64,000 nt of DNA, taken from Klebsiella pneumoniae (GTDB taxonomy: Bacteria; Myxococcota_A; UBA796; SXON01). This document shows positions 1 to 9,548 of this stretch, one piece after another. Made by a program: the position numbers and the translations under genes. Under the pieces are notes generated by a model, which saw only the letters and a program-made list of their open reading frames with translations, ran no database searches and was not told the DNA's origin. The stretch is taken from positions 16,575 to 80,574 of the forward strand of contig CAMAXZ010000017.1 in the NCBI GenBank assembly GCA_945862325.1, written 5' to 3'. How positions within the stretch are numbered: position 1 is the first letter of the stretch; each line of letters opens with the position of its first letter.

Positions 1-24
1 GGCGGCGCCGGTCCGCCAGGGTCC

Positions 25-1629
25 ATGATGCTGCTCGCCCTCCTCCCCTTCGCCCACGCGGCCGCGCTTCCGGCGCCGAGCGGCGTCGTCGCGACGGCGC
101 ACGCCCCGCGCCGTGTCGCGGTGGTCGTCGGCGTGCAGGACTACGCCGACCCGGCGCTGCGCGGCCTGCGCTGGGCAGAGAAGGACGCGGCGGACGTCGC
201 GCGGGTGCTCGGCAGCGCCGATGTGGGAGGGTTCTCCTCGGTCGAGGTCCTCAGCGGCGCGGCGCTCACGTCCCGCGAAGCGCTGTGGTCGGCCCTCCGG
301 CGCGTCACCGACAGCCTCGGGCGCGACGACACCTTCCTCCTGTACCTCTCGGGGCACGGCACGCTCACGCTCGACCCCACCGCGGGCACGCGCCTCTGGT
401 TCCTGCCGTCCGACGGCCGGCTCGACGCGCCCGAGTCCACCGGGGTGTCGATCGAGGAGCTCGAGGCGTGGGTCAACGAGCTCCCTGCGCGTCGCCGGGT
501 GCTCGTCCTCGACACCTGCCACAACGGCCGCGTCGGCTCCAAGTCCTCGTTGACCGCGGCCACCACGACCCGGCTCGGGGAGCTCCGCGGCGAGCCCCCG
601 TCACCGCGCCCGGGTCGCGAAGTCTCCGAGTCGGAAGCCCGGCTGTACGCCGCCCAGTACCACCAGCCCGCGATGGAGGACCCTGAGCTCCAGAACGGCG
701 TGTACACCCACTTCCTGCTCGACGGGCTCACCGCGGGCCGCACGGTCGCGGATCTCGACCGCGACGGCCTGGTCGACGTGGCGGAGGCCCACGCGTACGC
801 GCGCGACCGGACGATCGCCCGGACAGGCGGAGCGCAGGTACCCCGCGCCGAATACCGAATCGTCGGGCGCGAGGAGATCTACCTCTCCGGGCGGCCGGAC
901 AGCCGCTCGACCGCCGAGCGTGCCTTGGCGACGGCCTACGATGCCGTCCTGTCGCGCGCGCGCCTGCTGATCGACGGCACCCCGCGCGGCGAGCTGCCGG
1001 GTCTGTACGCCGTCGAGCCGGGCGTCCGCGACGTGGAGATCCGCGCGGCCGACGGCCGCACGGTCGTAAAGCGGAAGCACCGGTTCGTCGCCGGTAACAT
1101 GACCGCGCTGGAGGACCTGCTGGCCGAGCGTCGGTCGTCCGTCGGCGTTGCCCTGGGCGTGAGCGCGACGGACGCCGAGGGTTGGGAGGGGTTCGCGCCG
1201 TCGTTGATGCTGACGGTGGCGCAGCCCGTGCGCACGTCTGGAAACCTTCGGTGGGACCTCCACCTCGCGGCGTCGGGCTTCGGTGCGGAGTGGGAGGCGA
1301 CGCGCGGCTACGCCGGCGACGCCACGCTCGGCACGACCGTCGGCACCTACGCCGGGCCGATGTGGTTCGGCGCCACCGTGGGCGCGCGCGCGCCGTGGCG
1401 CTCCGCCCTGGCGGAGGCCACGACGACGCCGGACCCGACCCCAAAGAACCTGCCACAGGCCTACCTCACCGGGTCGGCCGGGCTCGCGGCGGGCGCCGAG
1501 GTTCCGTTGGGGGCCGGCCGCGTCGTCACGTTCCGCCTCGACGGGTGGGGCACCCCGACGCAGTGGGACGGCCGCTGGGAGCTCTCCGCGGGCGGAGCCG
1601 CCCGCGTCGGTGTCGCCTTCCGCGACTGA
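25..1629 (+). CDS. Caspase-like (peptidase C14) protein with EF-hand loop and C-terminal barrel-like region
   Basis: 534 aa. A signal-peptide-like N-terminus leads into a caspase-fold domain (about residues 30-290). The dyad is visible: His111 in SGHG and Cys165 in LDTCHNG. Residues 243-254 (DLDRDGLVDVAE) fit a canonical EF-hand loop, which suggests calcium binding. A short PEGA-like stretch follows (about 310-360). Residues about 370-534 alternate small, aromatic and polar residues like an outer-membrane or lipid-facing beta-barrel. Caspase-family proteases cleave proteins and often act in cell death or defence; the substrate here is unknown. Only 24 bases are visible upstream, so its operon context on the left is missing. 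The start could be either of the first two Met codons. Sure of the caspase domain, unsure of the C-terminal half. Confidence 0.85.
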   Translation: MMLLALLPFAHAAALPAPSGVVATAHAPRRVAVVVGVQDYADPALRGLRWAEKDAADVARVLGSADVGGFSSVEVLSGAALTSREALWSALRRVTDSLGRDDTFLLYLSGHGTLTLDPTAGTRLWFLPSDGRLDAPESTGVSIEELEAWVNELPARRRVLVLDTCHNGRVGSKSSLTAATTTRLGELRGEPPSPRPGREVSESEARLYAAQYHQPAMEDPELQNGVYTHFLLDGLTAGRTVADLDRDGLVDVAEAHAYARDRTIARTGGAQVPRAEYRIVGREEIYLSGRPDSRSTAERALATAYDAVLSRARLLIDGTPRGELPGLYAVEPGVRDVEIRAADGRTVVKRKHRFVAGNMTALEDLLAERRSSVGVALGVSATDAEGWEGFAPSLMLTVAQPVRTSGNLRWDLHLAASGFGAEWEATRGYAGDATLGTTVGTYAGPMWFGATVGARAPWRSALAEATTTPDPTPKNLPQAYLTGSAGLAAGAEVPLGAGRVVTFRLDGWGTPTQWDGRWELSAGGAARVGVAFRD

Positions 1630-1644
1630 GCGACTTCCACGGCG

Positions 1645-1650
1645 TATAAT
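1645..1650 (+). promoter_or_regulatory. Perfect -10 box TATAAT just before the next gene
   Basis: A consensus TATAAT lies eight bases before the ATG at 1659, so the predicted transcript would start at or next to the start codon. No convincing -35 is seen at 17 bases. In such GC-rich DNA a perfect -10 is unlikely to be chance. Confidence 0.55.
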
Positions 1651-1658
1651 CGCCAGCA

Positions 1659-3068
1659 ATGACCGGCCTGTCGCGTCTCGAATTGGCGGTGCTCACCGGG
1701 CTGGCTGCCTCGGTTGCGGCGATGATGCTCGCGGCGTCGGGTGCGCTCTACGCGCCGCCGTACGGCGAGGACGCCACGTTCTGGGGGGCGCGCGCGATCC
1801 GGCTCGCCGCGGGAGAGATCGCCGGCGAACACCCTCCGGCCTGGCCAGCCGTCGTCGCCCTCGTCGCGGGCCTGACCGGCCTCGACGTCGGCCGCGCCGG
1901 CCAGATGCTGGCGATCACAGCGTTTTCCCTCTTTCCTCCCACGCTCGCAATCGCCGCGGCCGCGTGGTCCGACGGCCCGGACGCGAAGTCCGTGGCGCGC
2001 TGGGCCGGTTGGACGAGCCTCGCGTTGCCGAACCTCGCGGCTTGGGCGGGCAGGGTCGAGCCGACCACCGCCCTCGTCTGGCTCGCGGTGGCGGCGGCGG
2101 CGGTCGGCCACCCCAGGGCCGGAACGTTCGCGGCCGCCTTCGCAGCCTTTGCCTGCGGGGCGATGCCTCTGGTGAAGGAGAACGGCCTCCTGCTGGGCGC
2201 CGCGGTCGCGGCCGCGATCGCCTACGCCCGCCGCGCGGACCGCGGGGTGATGGCGGCGGCGTGGAGCGTCGGGCTCGTCGCGGCGTTGGCGGTCCTGGCG
2301 CTGGGCGGCGCGCCCGCCGGCGAGCGCACCGCCTTGCCGTTCGCGGACGCCACCGCGGCCGTGTGGTCTGGACGCCTGCCCGCGGCGATGGCGAGCCCGG
2401 AGGTGCCTTCCGTGTGGATCCCGCGCGCGCTCGTTCACGCCATCCGGCCGGAGTCGCACCCGCTCACCCGCGCCCTCGCGTTGTCGGGAATCCACGCCTT
2501 GCGCCTCCTCGCCATCGGCGGGCCCTGGTTCGGCCTGGGTTTCGCCGCGATCTGGGCCTTGTGGCGCGAGGGGCGGCTCGGGCAGCCCCTGCCGGTCCTC
2601 GGGGTCGCACTGCTGGCCACGACGCTGCCCGGCTTCGCCATCGTCGTGCAGGGGCGCCACGTCCAGCCTGGCCTCCTCGGCGCCGTGCTCTTGCTCGCGT
2701 GCGCCGCCCGGGCGCTCCCGGCGGGCGTCCGCGTCGCCGCGCTCGCGTGCGCGTCCGTCTGGGGGGCGGCTCGTCTGTTGCGCCAAGAGGTCCCGCATGC
2801 CAGCTTCGTCGCGCGCTGCGCGTCCGCGGAGGTGGACGCGCTCGCCGCCGCGCGGGCGCACGCCGGCGACGCCGTCTGCGGGCGGGACGCCTGGGTCACG
2901 TTTCGCACGGGCAGGCCCGCGCACTGCACGGATGAACGCTGGGAGATCCGCGCGTCGCACCGCGCCGCCCGCCCACGGGGCACCGACGCGCCCCGACCCC
3001 ACGCGGACGCGCGTCGTCTGGGCACGTTCGCGTGCCGCGGCGAGCTGTGGCTCGTGCCACCCCCGTGA
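1659..3068 (+). CDS. Polytopic membrane protein, possibly GT-C type glycosyltransferase
   Basis: 469 aa with roughly nine or ten hydrophobic segments and a soluble C-terminal tail of about 110 residues. The first extracytoplasmic loop holds an acidic pair followed by an Ala/Arg-rich helix (GEDATFWGARAIRLAAG), resembling the Asp/Glu loop of ArnT/PMT-like GT-C glycosyltransferases that use polyprenyl-phosphate sugars. This resemblance is weak, and a generic membrane protein remains possible. The tail has several Cys residues, which may pair outside the membrane. A TATAAT box sits directly upstream. The thioesterase gene follows after 60 bases. Confidence 0.55.
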   Translation: MTGLSRLELAVLTGLAASVAAMMLAASGALYAPPYGEDATFWGARAIRLAAGEIAGEHPPAWPAVVALVAGLTGLDVGRAGQMLAITAFSLFPPTLAIAAAAWSDGPDAKSVARWAGWTSLALPNLAAWAGRVEPTTALVWLAVAAAAVGHPRAGTFAAAFAAFACGAMPLVKENGLLLGAAVAAAIAYARRADRGVMAAAWSVGLVAALAVLALGGAPAGERTALPFADATAAVWSGRLPAAMASPEVPSVWIPRALVHAIRPESHPLTRALALSGIHALRLLAIGGPWFGLGFAAIWALWREGRLGQPLPVLGVALLATTLPGFAIVVQGRHVQPGLLGAVLLLACAARALPAGVRVAALACASVWGAARLLRQEVPHASFVARCASAEVDALAAARAHAGDAVCGRDAWVTFRTGRPAHCTDERWEIRASHRAARPRGTDAPRPHADARRLGTFACRGELWLVPPP

Positions 3069-3128
3069 GCCGCGCCCGCGTCGCCGTCTCCGCCGAGCGG
3101 CCTTCCACCGGGTGATACATCGCCGACG

Positions 3129-3917
3129 ATGGTCGACCTCCGCATCCCTCGGCACGCCTGTACGCCCCGGGACACATCGCGCGCGGGCGACCTCTGGCGC
3201 CTCGTGCAGGAGGTGGCGGTGCGCGCGTCGGAGGACGCCGGCTGGCCCCCCTCGCGGTACCGGCGCTCGGGCACCGGCTTCATCGTCCGGCGCATGTCGG
3301 GGCTCCACCTGCGCGAGGCCACGTACGGCGAGCGACTGGTGGGCACCACGCGGATCACCGACGTCCGAAGGGGCATGGTGATGCAGCGCGCCACGGAGCT
3401 CCGGGACACGACCGACCGCGACGTCCTCCGCACCACGGCGGACTGGGTCTTCATGGGCCCGGGCGTCGACGGCCGCCTCGCCCCCGCGCGCGCCGACCGC
3501 GAGCTCCTCGAGGCCCTCGCCGGCCACGCGCTCACCGGCGGGTCGGGTCCGGACCTCCCCTCGGTCCCGGACGTCGCGCCTCGCGCGCTCCCTCCGTTGG
3601 AGGTCGAGCCCTGGTGGACGGAGATGGACCCCATGGGCCACGTGAACCACCCGCGCTACGTGGACTGGTGCGACGAGGCGGTGGCGCGATGGCTCGCCGC
3701 GCGCGGGGTCGACCCGATCGGCGTCATCCCGAGGTTCGAACAGGTCGTGTTTCGATCCGCCGCGGTGGCCGGGGGCAGCGTACGGGTCGAGGCGACGCAG
3801 ACCGGCGCCGGCGCGGACGAGGCTCGGTTCGACGTGGCCATCACGTCCGCCGGCGAGCGCGTGTGCGAAGCGACGCTCGTACGGGCACATCTCGGCGGGG
3901 CCGCGGCGTGGCGCTGA
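3129..3917 (+). CDS. Acyl-ACP thioesterase-like protein, double hotdog
   Basis: 262 aa, the size of a tandem hotdog fold. The second half carries the thioesterase active-site pattern: EMDPMGHVNHPRY from residue 165, with Asp167, His171 and Asn173 where 4HBT and FAT-type thioesterases place catalytic and substrate-binding residues. The first half (about 1-130) looks like the non-catalytic hotdog. Such enzymes release fatty acids from acyl-ACP or acyl-CoA in the cytoplasm. A TACAT -10-like element ends eight bases before the ATG. The following gene begins inside its last codons (10-base overlap), so the two are probably cotranscribed. The exact acyl substrate cannot be told. Confidence 0.75.
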   Translation: MVDLRIPRHACTPRDTSRAGDLWRLVQEVAVRASEDAGWPPSRYRRSGTGFIVRRMSGLHLREATYGERLVGTTRITDVRRGMVMQRATELRDTTDRDVLRTTADWVFMGPGVDGRLAPARADRELLEALAGHALTGGSGPDLPSVPDVAPRALPPLEVEPWWTEMDPMGHVNHPRYVDWCDEAVARWLAARGVDPIGVIPRFEQVVFRSAAVAGGSVRVEATQTGAGADEARFDVAITSAGERVCEATLVRAHLGGAAAWR

Positions 3918-6295
3918 TCCTCGCCGCCCTCGTGGGGTGCCTTGCGTACCGCACGTACCCGCTCGTCACGATGGACCCGCCCGGTCCAGGCGCGTTCGAG
4001 CCGAGCGGCGTCGCCGTGCTCGAGGACGGCCGAATGGTCGTCTCCGCAGAGGGCGAGGCGCGCGTGCTCTATGTTCCCGACCCGGACCGACCGCTCGTCC
4101 CGGGGACGGTCCTCGGCGCGTTTCCCCTGCGGGACCTCGGCCGCCGCGGCGCGATCCCCGGGTGGCGCGCGGGCGTGAGGCTGGCGCCACGCCCGATCCG
4201 CTGGCTGGCGCGAGGTCGCCGGGAGGTGATCCCGTACGACATCGAGGATCTCGCGAGCTTCGGCCCGGACCGTGTCCTCGGCATCACCGCGTACGACACG
4301 ATCGGGCGGCGCACGGGCCACCAGAAGGACTACGTCGCGCGTCCGCGCGTGGTCACCGAGCAGATCTTCGTCCTCGAGCGAGCCCAGGAGGGTGACGCCG
4401 AGGTGTGGCAGGAGCGCGCGGTGCCGGAGATCGAGCGCCTCCGCGGGGTCCTGTCGGATTGGGGCCGCGCGCAGTGCCAGGACGACATGCTGGTGCAGGG
4501 CATCGCGGCGGACGCCGACAGCTCGACCATCTGGATCGGCCTGCGCCGCTGCGACGGGCCGGTCGCGCGTGTGCTCCGGTTCGACCTCGATCGGGCACGC
4601 GACGGGGCGGTCGCGGACCTCGTGGTGGTCGCGGACGGCGTGCGCGGCGGGCGTGGGCCCACGGAGGGGGTGAGCGGGCTCACGTGGGCCGCGGGCCACC
4701 TGCTCGCGACCACGGCGTGGGACAGCTACGGCCTCCCAGGCGAGCCGACATGGGGCGGCCGCCTCAGCGTCGTCCGCGACGGCGTCCTCGTCCCGCTCCC
4801 GGCCGCGGACCGGTTCGTCGATCGGCCGTCGGGGGTGGCCGTGCTCGAAGCCCCCGTCGCGACCGACACGGCCATGCTCGACAGCGTGGTGATCTTCGAC
4901 AACGACGACGCCTCGCAGAACGCGGGCCGCCCCAATCTCACGCTGCTCGAGGCGTTCACGGCGCGTCCGCAGGGCGGCCGGTGGGCCGAGCTGGTCGACC
5001 TCGCCGAGGCGCCCGACGTGCCGCCCGTCGGCCTCAACGGCTTCGATGTTCGCTGGTACGTACGGGATCATCGTCTGTCGATGCTCGGGGTCCGCCTGGA
5101 CCGGGAGCCGGCGGACCAGACCGGACCCGGGGAGTCGGGCGCGTGGACGCGGGCGCTCGGTGGACTGTGGCAGCTCCGGGTGGGCGGATCGCTCGGCGTC
5201 CTCGCGCGCGGCGTGCCCCTCGTCGACAAGCGCACCGGGCACAACCGGCAGGCGGCGGCCTGGACGGACTACACGGGCTCGAACCTGTCGTTCACCGGAT
5301 ACCGCGCGACGGTGTCGACCGTCCCTCGCGACCGCGAGCGCCACGACCCGTCGGTCGCGGGCTTGCTCCACGCCGCGCGCGAGGCCTCCCGGGTGCGCAT
5401 CACCCTCCCGCGCACCGCGATGCCCGGCGCGGGGCTCGTCCTCCAAGGCTTCGAGATCGACACGTCGTCCCGCGCGGATCGCGGTGTGTGCCTCGCGGCG
5501 CTGGACGTCGGCGTGGATTGGGCGGGGGACTCCCGCCGGGAAGTGGACGTACAGGCGACCCTGGTCGGCGGCCTGTGCAACGACTTCGATCTTCGCGGTC
5601 CGGCCTTCCACCACGGCCTGACCACCGCGGTCGACGGCGGCGTGCGGGTGATCGTTCACTTCGCGGTCGTCGAGGGCGCGGAGGCCCACTCGTGGCGCGC
5701 GTCCGTGTGGGATCGCACCGTGCCCGGCCCCCGAGACGGCGCGCCGATCGGCATGCGCGACGAAGACGCGCGCAACCACGTGCACTGCGTCGGCGTGGCG
5801 CCCGACGGCGCCGTGACCCGCCTCGCCCGCCCGGTCGAACGCCCGCCCAGCGCCTGGGTCCAGCTCGGCTCGACCGCCACCCCCGTGCCGCGCGGCCCCG
5901 CGAGCCTCCGCGGCTTCACCCTCGCGCTCGACCCCTTGGGGTTCGACGAGGCCACGACGCGCCGCCGCCTCACCGAAGAAGAAGCGCTGGATCGGAACAA
6001 CTACATCTACCGGTACCTCGTGCGGGCGTTCCCGACCGCCGACGGCGCCTTCGTCGAAGGCGGCCTCACGCACGGCATCCACCCGGCGGGCCCGCTGCGC
6101 GACAACGCGCGTCCGAGCGCGCTCCTCGTCGACGCCCGCATGACGACCTTCCCGTCGAGCGTGGCGGCCCCGGCGTTCGACACCGTGTGGCCGCGACGCG
6201 CGGACGACCCGAACCTCGAGCCGGAGGATGGGTACATCCGGTGGGCGACGGGGCGGCGCCTGGACGACTCGCCCGCGTGCTCGCCGCCATGGTGA
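3908..6295 (+). CDS. Large lipoprotein, beta-propeller-like N-terminal half, function unknown
   Basis: 795 aa from a GTG start. The first residues (ALILAALVGC) give a short signal with a lipobox, so it should be a lipoprotein. The start was chosen because it supplies the lipobox and overlaps the thioesterase stop by ten bases. Residues about 20-400 contain repeated strand-rich units such as PSGVAVLEDGRMVVS and ITWAAGHLLATT-like patterns, typical of beta-propellers. The C-terminal half has several Cys residues and mixed strands, and I do not recognise it. It overlaps the downstream porin-like gene by seven bases, which suggests a partner role at the outer membrane. No catalytic motif was found. 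Confidence 0.65.
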   Translation: MALILAALVGCLAYRTYPLVTMDPPGPGAFEPSGVAVLEDGRMVVSAEGEARVLYVPDPDRPLVPGTVLGAFPLRDLGRRGAIPGWRAGVRLAPRPIRWLARGRREVIPYDIEDLASFGPDRVLGITAYDTIGRRTGHQKDYVARPRVVTEQIFVLERAQEGDAEVWQERAVPEIERLRGVLSDWGRAQCQDDMLVQGIAADADSSTIWIGLRRCDGPVARVLRFDLDRARDGAVADLVVVADGVRGGRGPTEGVSGLTWAAGHLLATTAWDSYGLPGEPTWGGRLSVVRDGVLVPLPAADRFVDRPSGVAVLEAPVATDTAMLDSVVIFDNDDASQNAGRPNLTLLEAFTARPQGGRWAELVDLAEAPDVPPVGLNGFDVRWYVRDHRLSMLGVRLDREPADQTGPGESGAWTRALGGLWQLRVGGSLGVLARGVPLVDKRTGHNRQAAAWTDYTGSNLSFTGYRATVSTVPRDRERHDPSVAGLLHAAREASRVRITLPRTAMPGAGLVLQGFEIDTSSRADRGVCLAALDVGVDWAGDSRREVDVQATLVGGLCNDFDLRGPAFHHGLTTAVDGGVRVIVHFAVVEGAEAHSWRASVWDRTVPGPRDGAPIGMRDEDARNHVHCVGVAPDGAVTRLARPVERPPSAWVQLGSTATPVPRGPASLRGFTLALDPLGFDEATTRRRLTEEEALDRNNYIYRYLVRAFPTADGAFVEGGLTHGIHPAGPLRDNARPSALLVDARMTTFPSSVAAPAFDTVWPRRADDPNLEPEDGYIRWATGRRLDDSPACSPPW

Positions 6296-7452
6296 CCGCC
6301 ACGCTGCTGGTCGCCGCCGCGCTCGCGGCCACGGACGAGTGGGGCGACAGCAGCGCGCTGGTGGGCCCGGTCGCCCCCGAGCTGCTCTGGGGCCCCGTGC
6401 TCGAGCTGCGGCAACGGATCGACACGTTTCCCGACACGCTCGAGGTCGGGCAGCGCGCGGAGGTGGGCCTCGAGGTCGAACGACGCGCGGTGTCCGCGCG
6501 GGTCAGCGTCGAGGACATCCGGCGATGGGCGCCCGCCGCCGAAGCCGCGGCCCCGCCGGGGCCTGGCCTCGGCGACGCGTGGGTGCGCTTCGCATGGTCG
6601 ATGAACGGCAACGTCGGGATCCGCGTCACGGCCGGGCGCCAGGAGCTGCAGGCGCACCAGGGGCGCATCCTGGGCGACGACGACCGCGCGCTCACGCCCC
6701 GGCGCTTCGACGCCGTGCGCGCGGAGCTGCGGGGTCTGCCCCTCAACCTCGAATTTCTGAACGCGCGCCGCCTCGCGGAGGGCGACACGCAGACGCTCGG
6801 CTTGACGATGGTCCGCGGCGGCCTCGCGGGCGGCGCGGGCCTCACCCGGTACGTCGCGGACGCCCTCTGGCTCTGGGACGCCCGACAGACCGAAGACACG
6901 AGCCACACGGTGGGCACGTACGCGGAGGTCGACATCGCGCAGTGGCGTTCCCGCGGGGAGTTCTGGGTGCAGACGCGCGGCGACGCGGTCGCCACGGCCT
7001 TCTCCGCGCGGGCCGGCCGCGTGTTCGGGACCTACGAGCGCTTCGTCCTCGCGGGGAGCCTCGACGCGCTCAGCGGCGACGCGGGTGGCGCCGCGTGGCG
7101 CTCGCCCGTCGGCGACCGCCGCCGCTTCAACGGCGGGCTCGATCGGTTCGCCGAGGCCCCCGTCGACGGGCTCGCGGACATCGCCGCCACCGTCGAGTGG
7201 CGACCGTCGCCACGCGTCCAGGGCATCGTGACCGGCCACGCGTTCCTGCCGATGTCGAGCCCGGGCGTGTACGGCTGGGGCGCGGAGGCCTCCCTTCGCG
7301 CTTCATTTTCGGCGTTCGCCATCCTCGGCGCCGAAGGCGCGGCGTTCTGGCCGATCGACGGATCGGCGCCGGAGCACCGGGTCACGGTCGAGCTCGACGT
7401 CGCGTTCAACCGGACCGCCGCGCCGAGCGGCGGCGCGCGCGTGACGGAGTGA
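6289..7452 (+). CDS. Outer-membrane porin, alginate-export-like
   Basis: 387 aa with a short signal peptide (MVTATLLVAAALAA). The rest is a long run of amphipathic strands with Gly/Asp/Arg turns (for example VRFAWSMNGNVGIRVTAGRQEL and DRRRFNGGLDRF spread along the chain), resembling alginate-export-type porins, which form 18-stranded barrels. The pattern RVTAGRQELQ near residue 115 and the later RRRFNGGLD are typical of that family. The ATG at 6289 overlaps the upstream lipoprotein gene by seven bases, so the two are likely translationally coupled. It may export or import a solute together with the lipoprotein; which one is unknown. Confidence 0.6.
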   Translation: MVTATLLVAAALAATDEWGDSSALVGPVAPELLWGPVLELRQRIDTFPDTLEVGQRAEVGLEVERRAVSARVSVEDIRRWAPAAEAAAPPGPGLGDAWVRFAWSMNGNVGIRVTAGRQELQAHQGRILGDDDRALTPRRFDAVRAELRGLPLNLEFLNARRLAEGDTQTLGLTMVRGGLAGGAGLTRYVADALWLWDARQTEDTSHTVGTYAEVDIAQWRSRGEFWVQTRGDAVATAFSARAGRVFGTYERFVLAGSLDALSGDAGGAAWRSPVGDRRRFNGGLDRFAEAPVDGLADIAATVEWRPSPRVQGIVTGHAFLPMSSPGVYGWGAEASLRASFSAFAILGAEGAAFWPIDGSAPEHRVTVELDVAFNRTAAPSGGARVTE

Positions 7453-7481
7453 CCGGACCGCGACGCGGTTAGCACGAGCGG

Positions 7482-8306
7482 ATGGCGCGAAGCGGCGAAG
7501 TGGTCGAGATGGTCGGGCGGCGCGTGCGCGTGCGATTCGTGGAAGGCGACGAGGCGGTCCTGCCCGTGCGCGACGCCGTGGTCGTCGGTGACAAGGTCAC
7601 GGTGTCCGACTCCGCCGTCACCGCGCACGAGCCGCGCGCGACCGAGCTGCTCCGCAGCGGCGCGAGGACACGGACCGTGTGCGCCAACGCGACCATGCTC
7701 CTGTCGGTCAACGCGGCGAGCACGCCTCCGTTCCGCGCGGGCCTCGTCGACCGGCTGCTCGTGGCCGCCAGCGCCGCCGGCATGGACGCGGCGTTGGTGC
7801 TGAACAAGTGCGACGAGGGCATGGAGGAGGAGGACCTCGAGACGCTCGCCCGGTACGAGGCGCTCGGGTACCCGGTGTTCCTCGTGAGCGCGGTGCAGAA
7901 CAAGGGCTTCGACGCGCTGCTCGAGCTCCTCCACCGCCACACCTCCGTCCTCGTCGGGCACTCCGGGGTCGGAAAAACCTCCATCCTCCGCGTCCTCGTG
8001 CCCGGGGTGCAACGCGACGTCGGCGTGCTCGACGCGTGGGGGCGCGGCCGCCACACCACCACCGGCGGCGCCATGTACGACCTGCCCGGCGGCGGCCGCC
8101 TGATCGACGTCCCCGGGGTCCGCGAGTTCGGGGTCGACCACATCGACAAGGCCGAGCTGCGGCGACACTTCCCCGAGCTCGCGGCCCTCGCGTGCAAGTA
8201 CCGCAGCTGCCTTCACATGGGTGAAGACGGCTGCGAAGCGGAGGAACACATGACGGAGGCTCGACTCGAGAGCTACCAGAAGCTGATGGCGGAACTCGTC
8301 AGCTGA
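7482..8306 (+). CDS. rsgA: Ribosome small-subunit-dependent GTPase A
   Basis: 274 aa. It shows the circularly permuted GTPase order of RsgA: an N-terminal OB-fold, then NKCD (108-111, G4), then GHSGVGKTS (from 159, G1), then a switch region and DVPGVRE (G3). The C-terminus has the zinc knuckle CKYRSCLHMGEDGC. RsgA helps mature the 30S subunit in the cytoplasm and its GTPase is stimulated by the ribosome. The protein is shorter than the E. coli form because it lacks the N-terminal extension. It ends only four bases from the stop of the converging sucB gene. A TTAGCA element lies shortly before the ATG. Confidence 0.93.
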   Translation: MARSGEVVEMVGRRVRVRFVEGDEAVLPVRDAVVVGDKVTVSDSAVTAHEPRATELLRSGARTRTVCANATMLLSVNAASTPPFRAGLVDRLLVAASAAGMDAALVLNKCDEGMEEEDLETLARYEALGYPVFLVSAVQNKGFDALLELLHRHTSVLVGHSGVGKTSILRVLVPGVQRDVGVLDAWGRGRHTTTGGAMYDLPGGGRLIDVPGVREFGVDHIDKAELRRHFPELAALACKYRSCLHMGEDGCEAEEHMTEARLESYQKLMAELVS

Positions 8307-8310
8307 CCGC

Positions 8311-9525
8311 TCAGACCTCGAGCAGCAGCCGCTCGGGGTCCTCGAGGCACTCCTTGATGCGGACGAGGAAGCTCACGGCCTCGCGCCCGTCGAGGAGGCG
8401 GTGGTCGTAGCTGACCGCCAGGTACATCATCGGGCGGATGACGATTTGATCGTCGACCACCACCGCGCGCTTCTGGATGGCGTGCATGCCGAGGATCGCC
8501 ACCTGCGGTGGGTTGAGGATCGGCGTCGACATCATCGAGCCGAAGATTCCGCCGTTGCTGATCGTGAAGGTACCACCGCGAAGATCGTCGACCGCGAGGG
8601 TGTTGTCGCGCGCCTTCTGACCGAAGGCGGCGATGGCCTGCTCCGTCTCGGCGAAGCTGAGCCGATCCGCGTTGCGCAGCACCGGGACGACGAGGCCGCG
8701 GGGCCCGCTGACGGCGACACCGACGTGGTAGTACTCCTTGTAGACGATGGAGTCTCCACGAATCTCGGCGTTGGCCGAAGGCCAAGCCTTGAGCGCGTCG
8801 ATCGCCGCCTTGACGAAGAAGCTCATGAAGCCGAGCTTGATGCCGTAGCGCTTGGTGAAGCGCTCCTGATAGCGCTCGCGCAGCCCCATGACCGCGCTCA
8901 TGTCCACCTCGTTGAAGGTGGTCAGGATGGCCGCGTTCTGCTGGGCCTCGACGAGGCGCGTCGCGATCCGGCGGCGGATGCTGGTCATCGGAACGACGCG
9001 TTCGACGTCGCCGCCGGCCACCACCACCGGCGCGGGGGCCGGCGCAGGCCGAGCGGCCGCCGTGACGTCCGCGCGCGTCACCCGGCCGCCACGACCAGAG
9101 CCCGCCACCTGCTCGGCGCTCAGGCCGGCCTCGTGGAGCGCCTTGCGGACGCTGGGGCTCGTGGGCGCGTCGGCGCGCGGGGCGACGTTGCTGACGCCTT
9201 TGCCGGCGCTCAGGACGCCTTCGGCCTCCGCAGGGTCCGTCGCGAGCGGCGCGGCGCCGGGGCTCGACGGGGCCGCCGTCGACGCGGCGCCGGGCGCGAC
9301 GCGCGCGAGCGCCTGCCCGACCTTCACCTCGGCGCCTTCCGGCGCGAGCGCGACCTCGAAGACGCCGGCCGCTGGAGACGGCACCTCGACGTTGGCCTTG
9401 TCGCTCTCGAGCTCGACCAGCGGCTCGTCCACTTTCACGGGGTCGCCGGGCTTCTTCAGCCAGCGCGCGATCGTGGCCGTCGTGACCGACTCGCCCATGC
9501 TCGGGACCACCACCTCGATCGACAT
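8311..9525 (-). CDS. sucB: Dihydrolipoyllysine succinyltransferase (2-oxoglutarate dehydrogenase E2)
   Basis: 404 aa. It has an N-terminal lipoyl domain with the lipoylated Lys43 ([12 protein letters not shown]), an Ala/Pro-rich linker, a peripheral-subunit-binding domain ([12 protein letters not shown]), a second linker and the catalytic domain ending with SYDHRLLDG (His375, Asp379). The enzyme transfers succinyl groups to CoA in the TCA cycle. The ATG at 9525 follows a strong GGAGGAG ribosome site. No sucA or lpd gene lies nearby, so it is separated from its usual partners. It sits last in a run with glpK. A different acyltransferase E2 specificity is possible, but the PSMGES-type start favours SucB. 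Confidence 0.9.
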   Translation of the reverse strand: MSIEVVVPSMGESVTTATIARWLKKPGDPVKVDEPLVELESDKANVEVPSPAAGVFEVALAPEGAEVKVGQALARVAPGAASTAAPSSPGAAPLATDPAEAEGVLSAGKGVSNVAPRADAPTSPSVRKALHEAGLSAEQVAGSGRGGRVTRADVTAAARPAPAPAPVVVAGGDVERVVPMTSIRRRIATRLVEAQQNAAILTTFNEVDMSAVMGLRERYQERFTKRYGIKLGFMSFFVKAAIDALKAWPSANAEIRGDSIVYKEYYHVGVAVSGPRGLVVPVLRNADRLSFAETEQAIAAFGQKARDNTLAVDDLRGGTFTISNGGIFGSMMSTPILNPPQVAILGMHAIQKRAVVVDDQIVIRPMMYLAVSYDHRLLDGREAVSFLVRIKECLEDPERLLLEV

Positions 9526-9548
9526 CGCTCCTCCAGAGGCCGTCCGAA

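Noticed and set aside
3656..6082. Minus-strand open frame of about 800 codons opposite the lipoprotein
   Set aside because: No start site, no motif and low-complexity composition; the plus-strand gene has a lipobox and propeller pattern.
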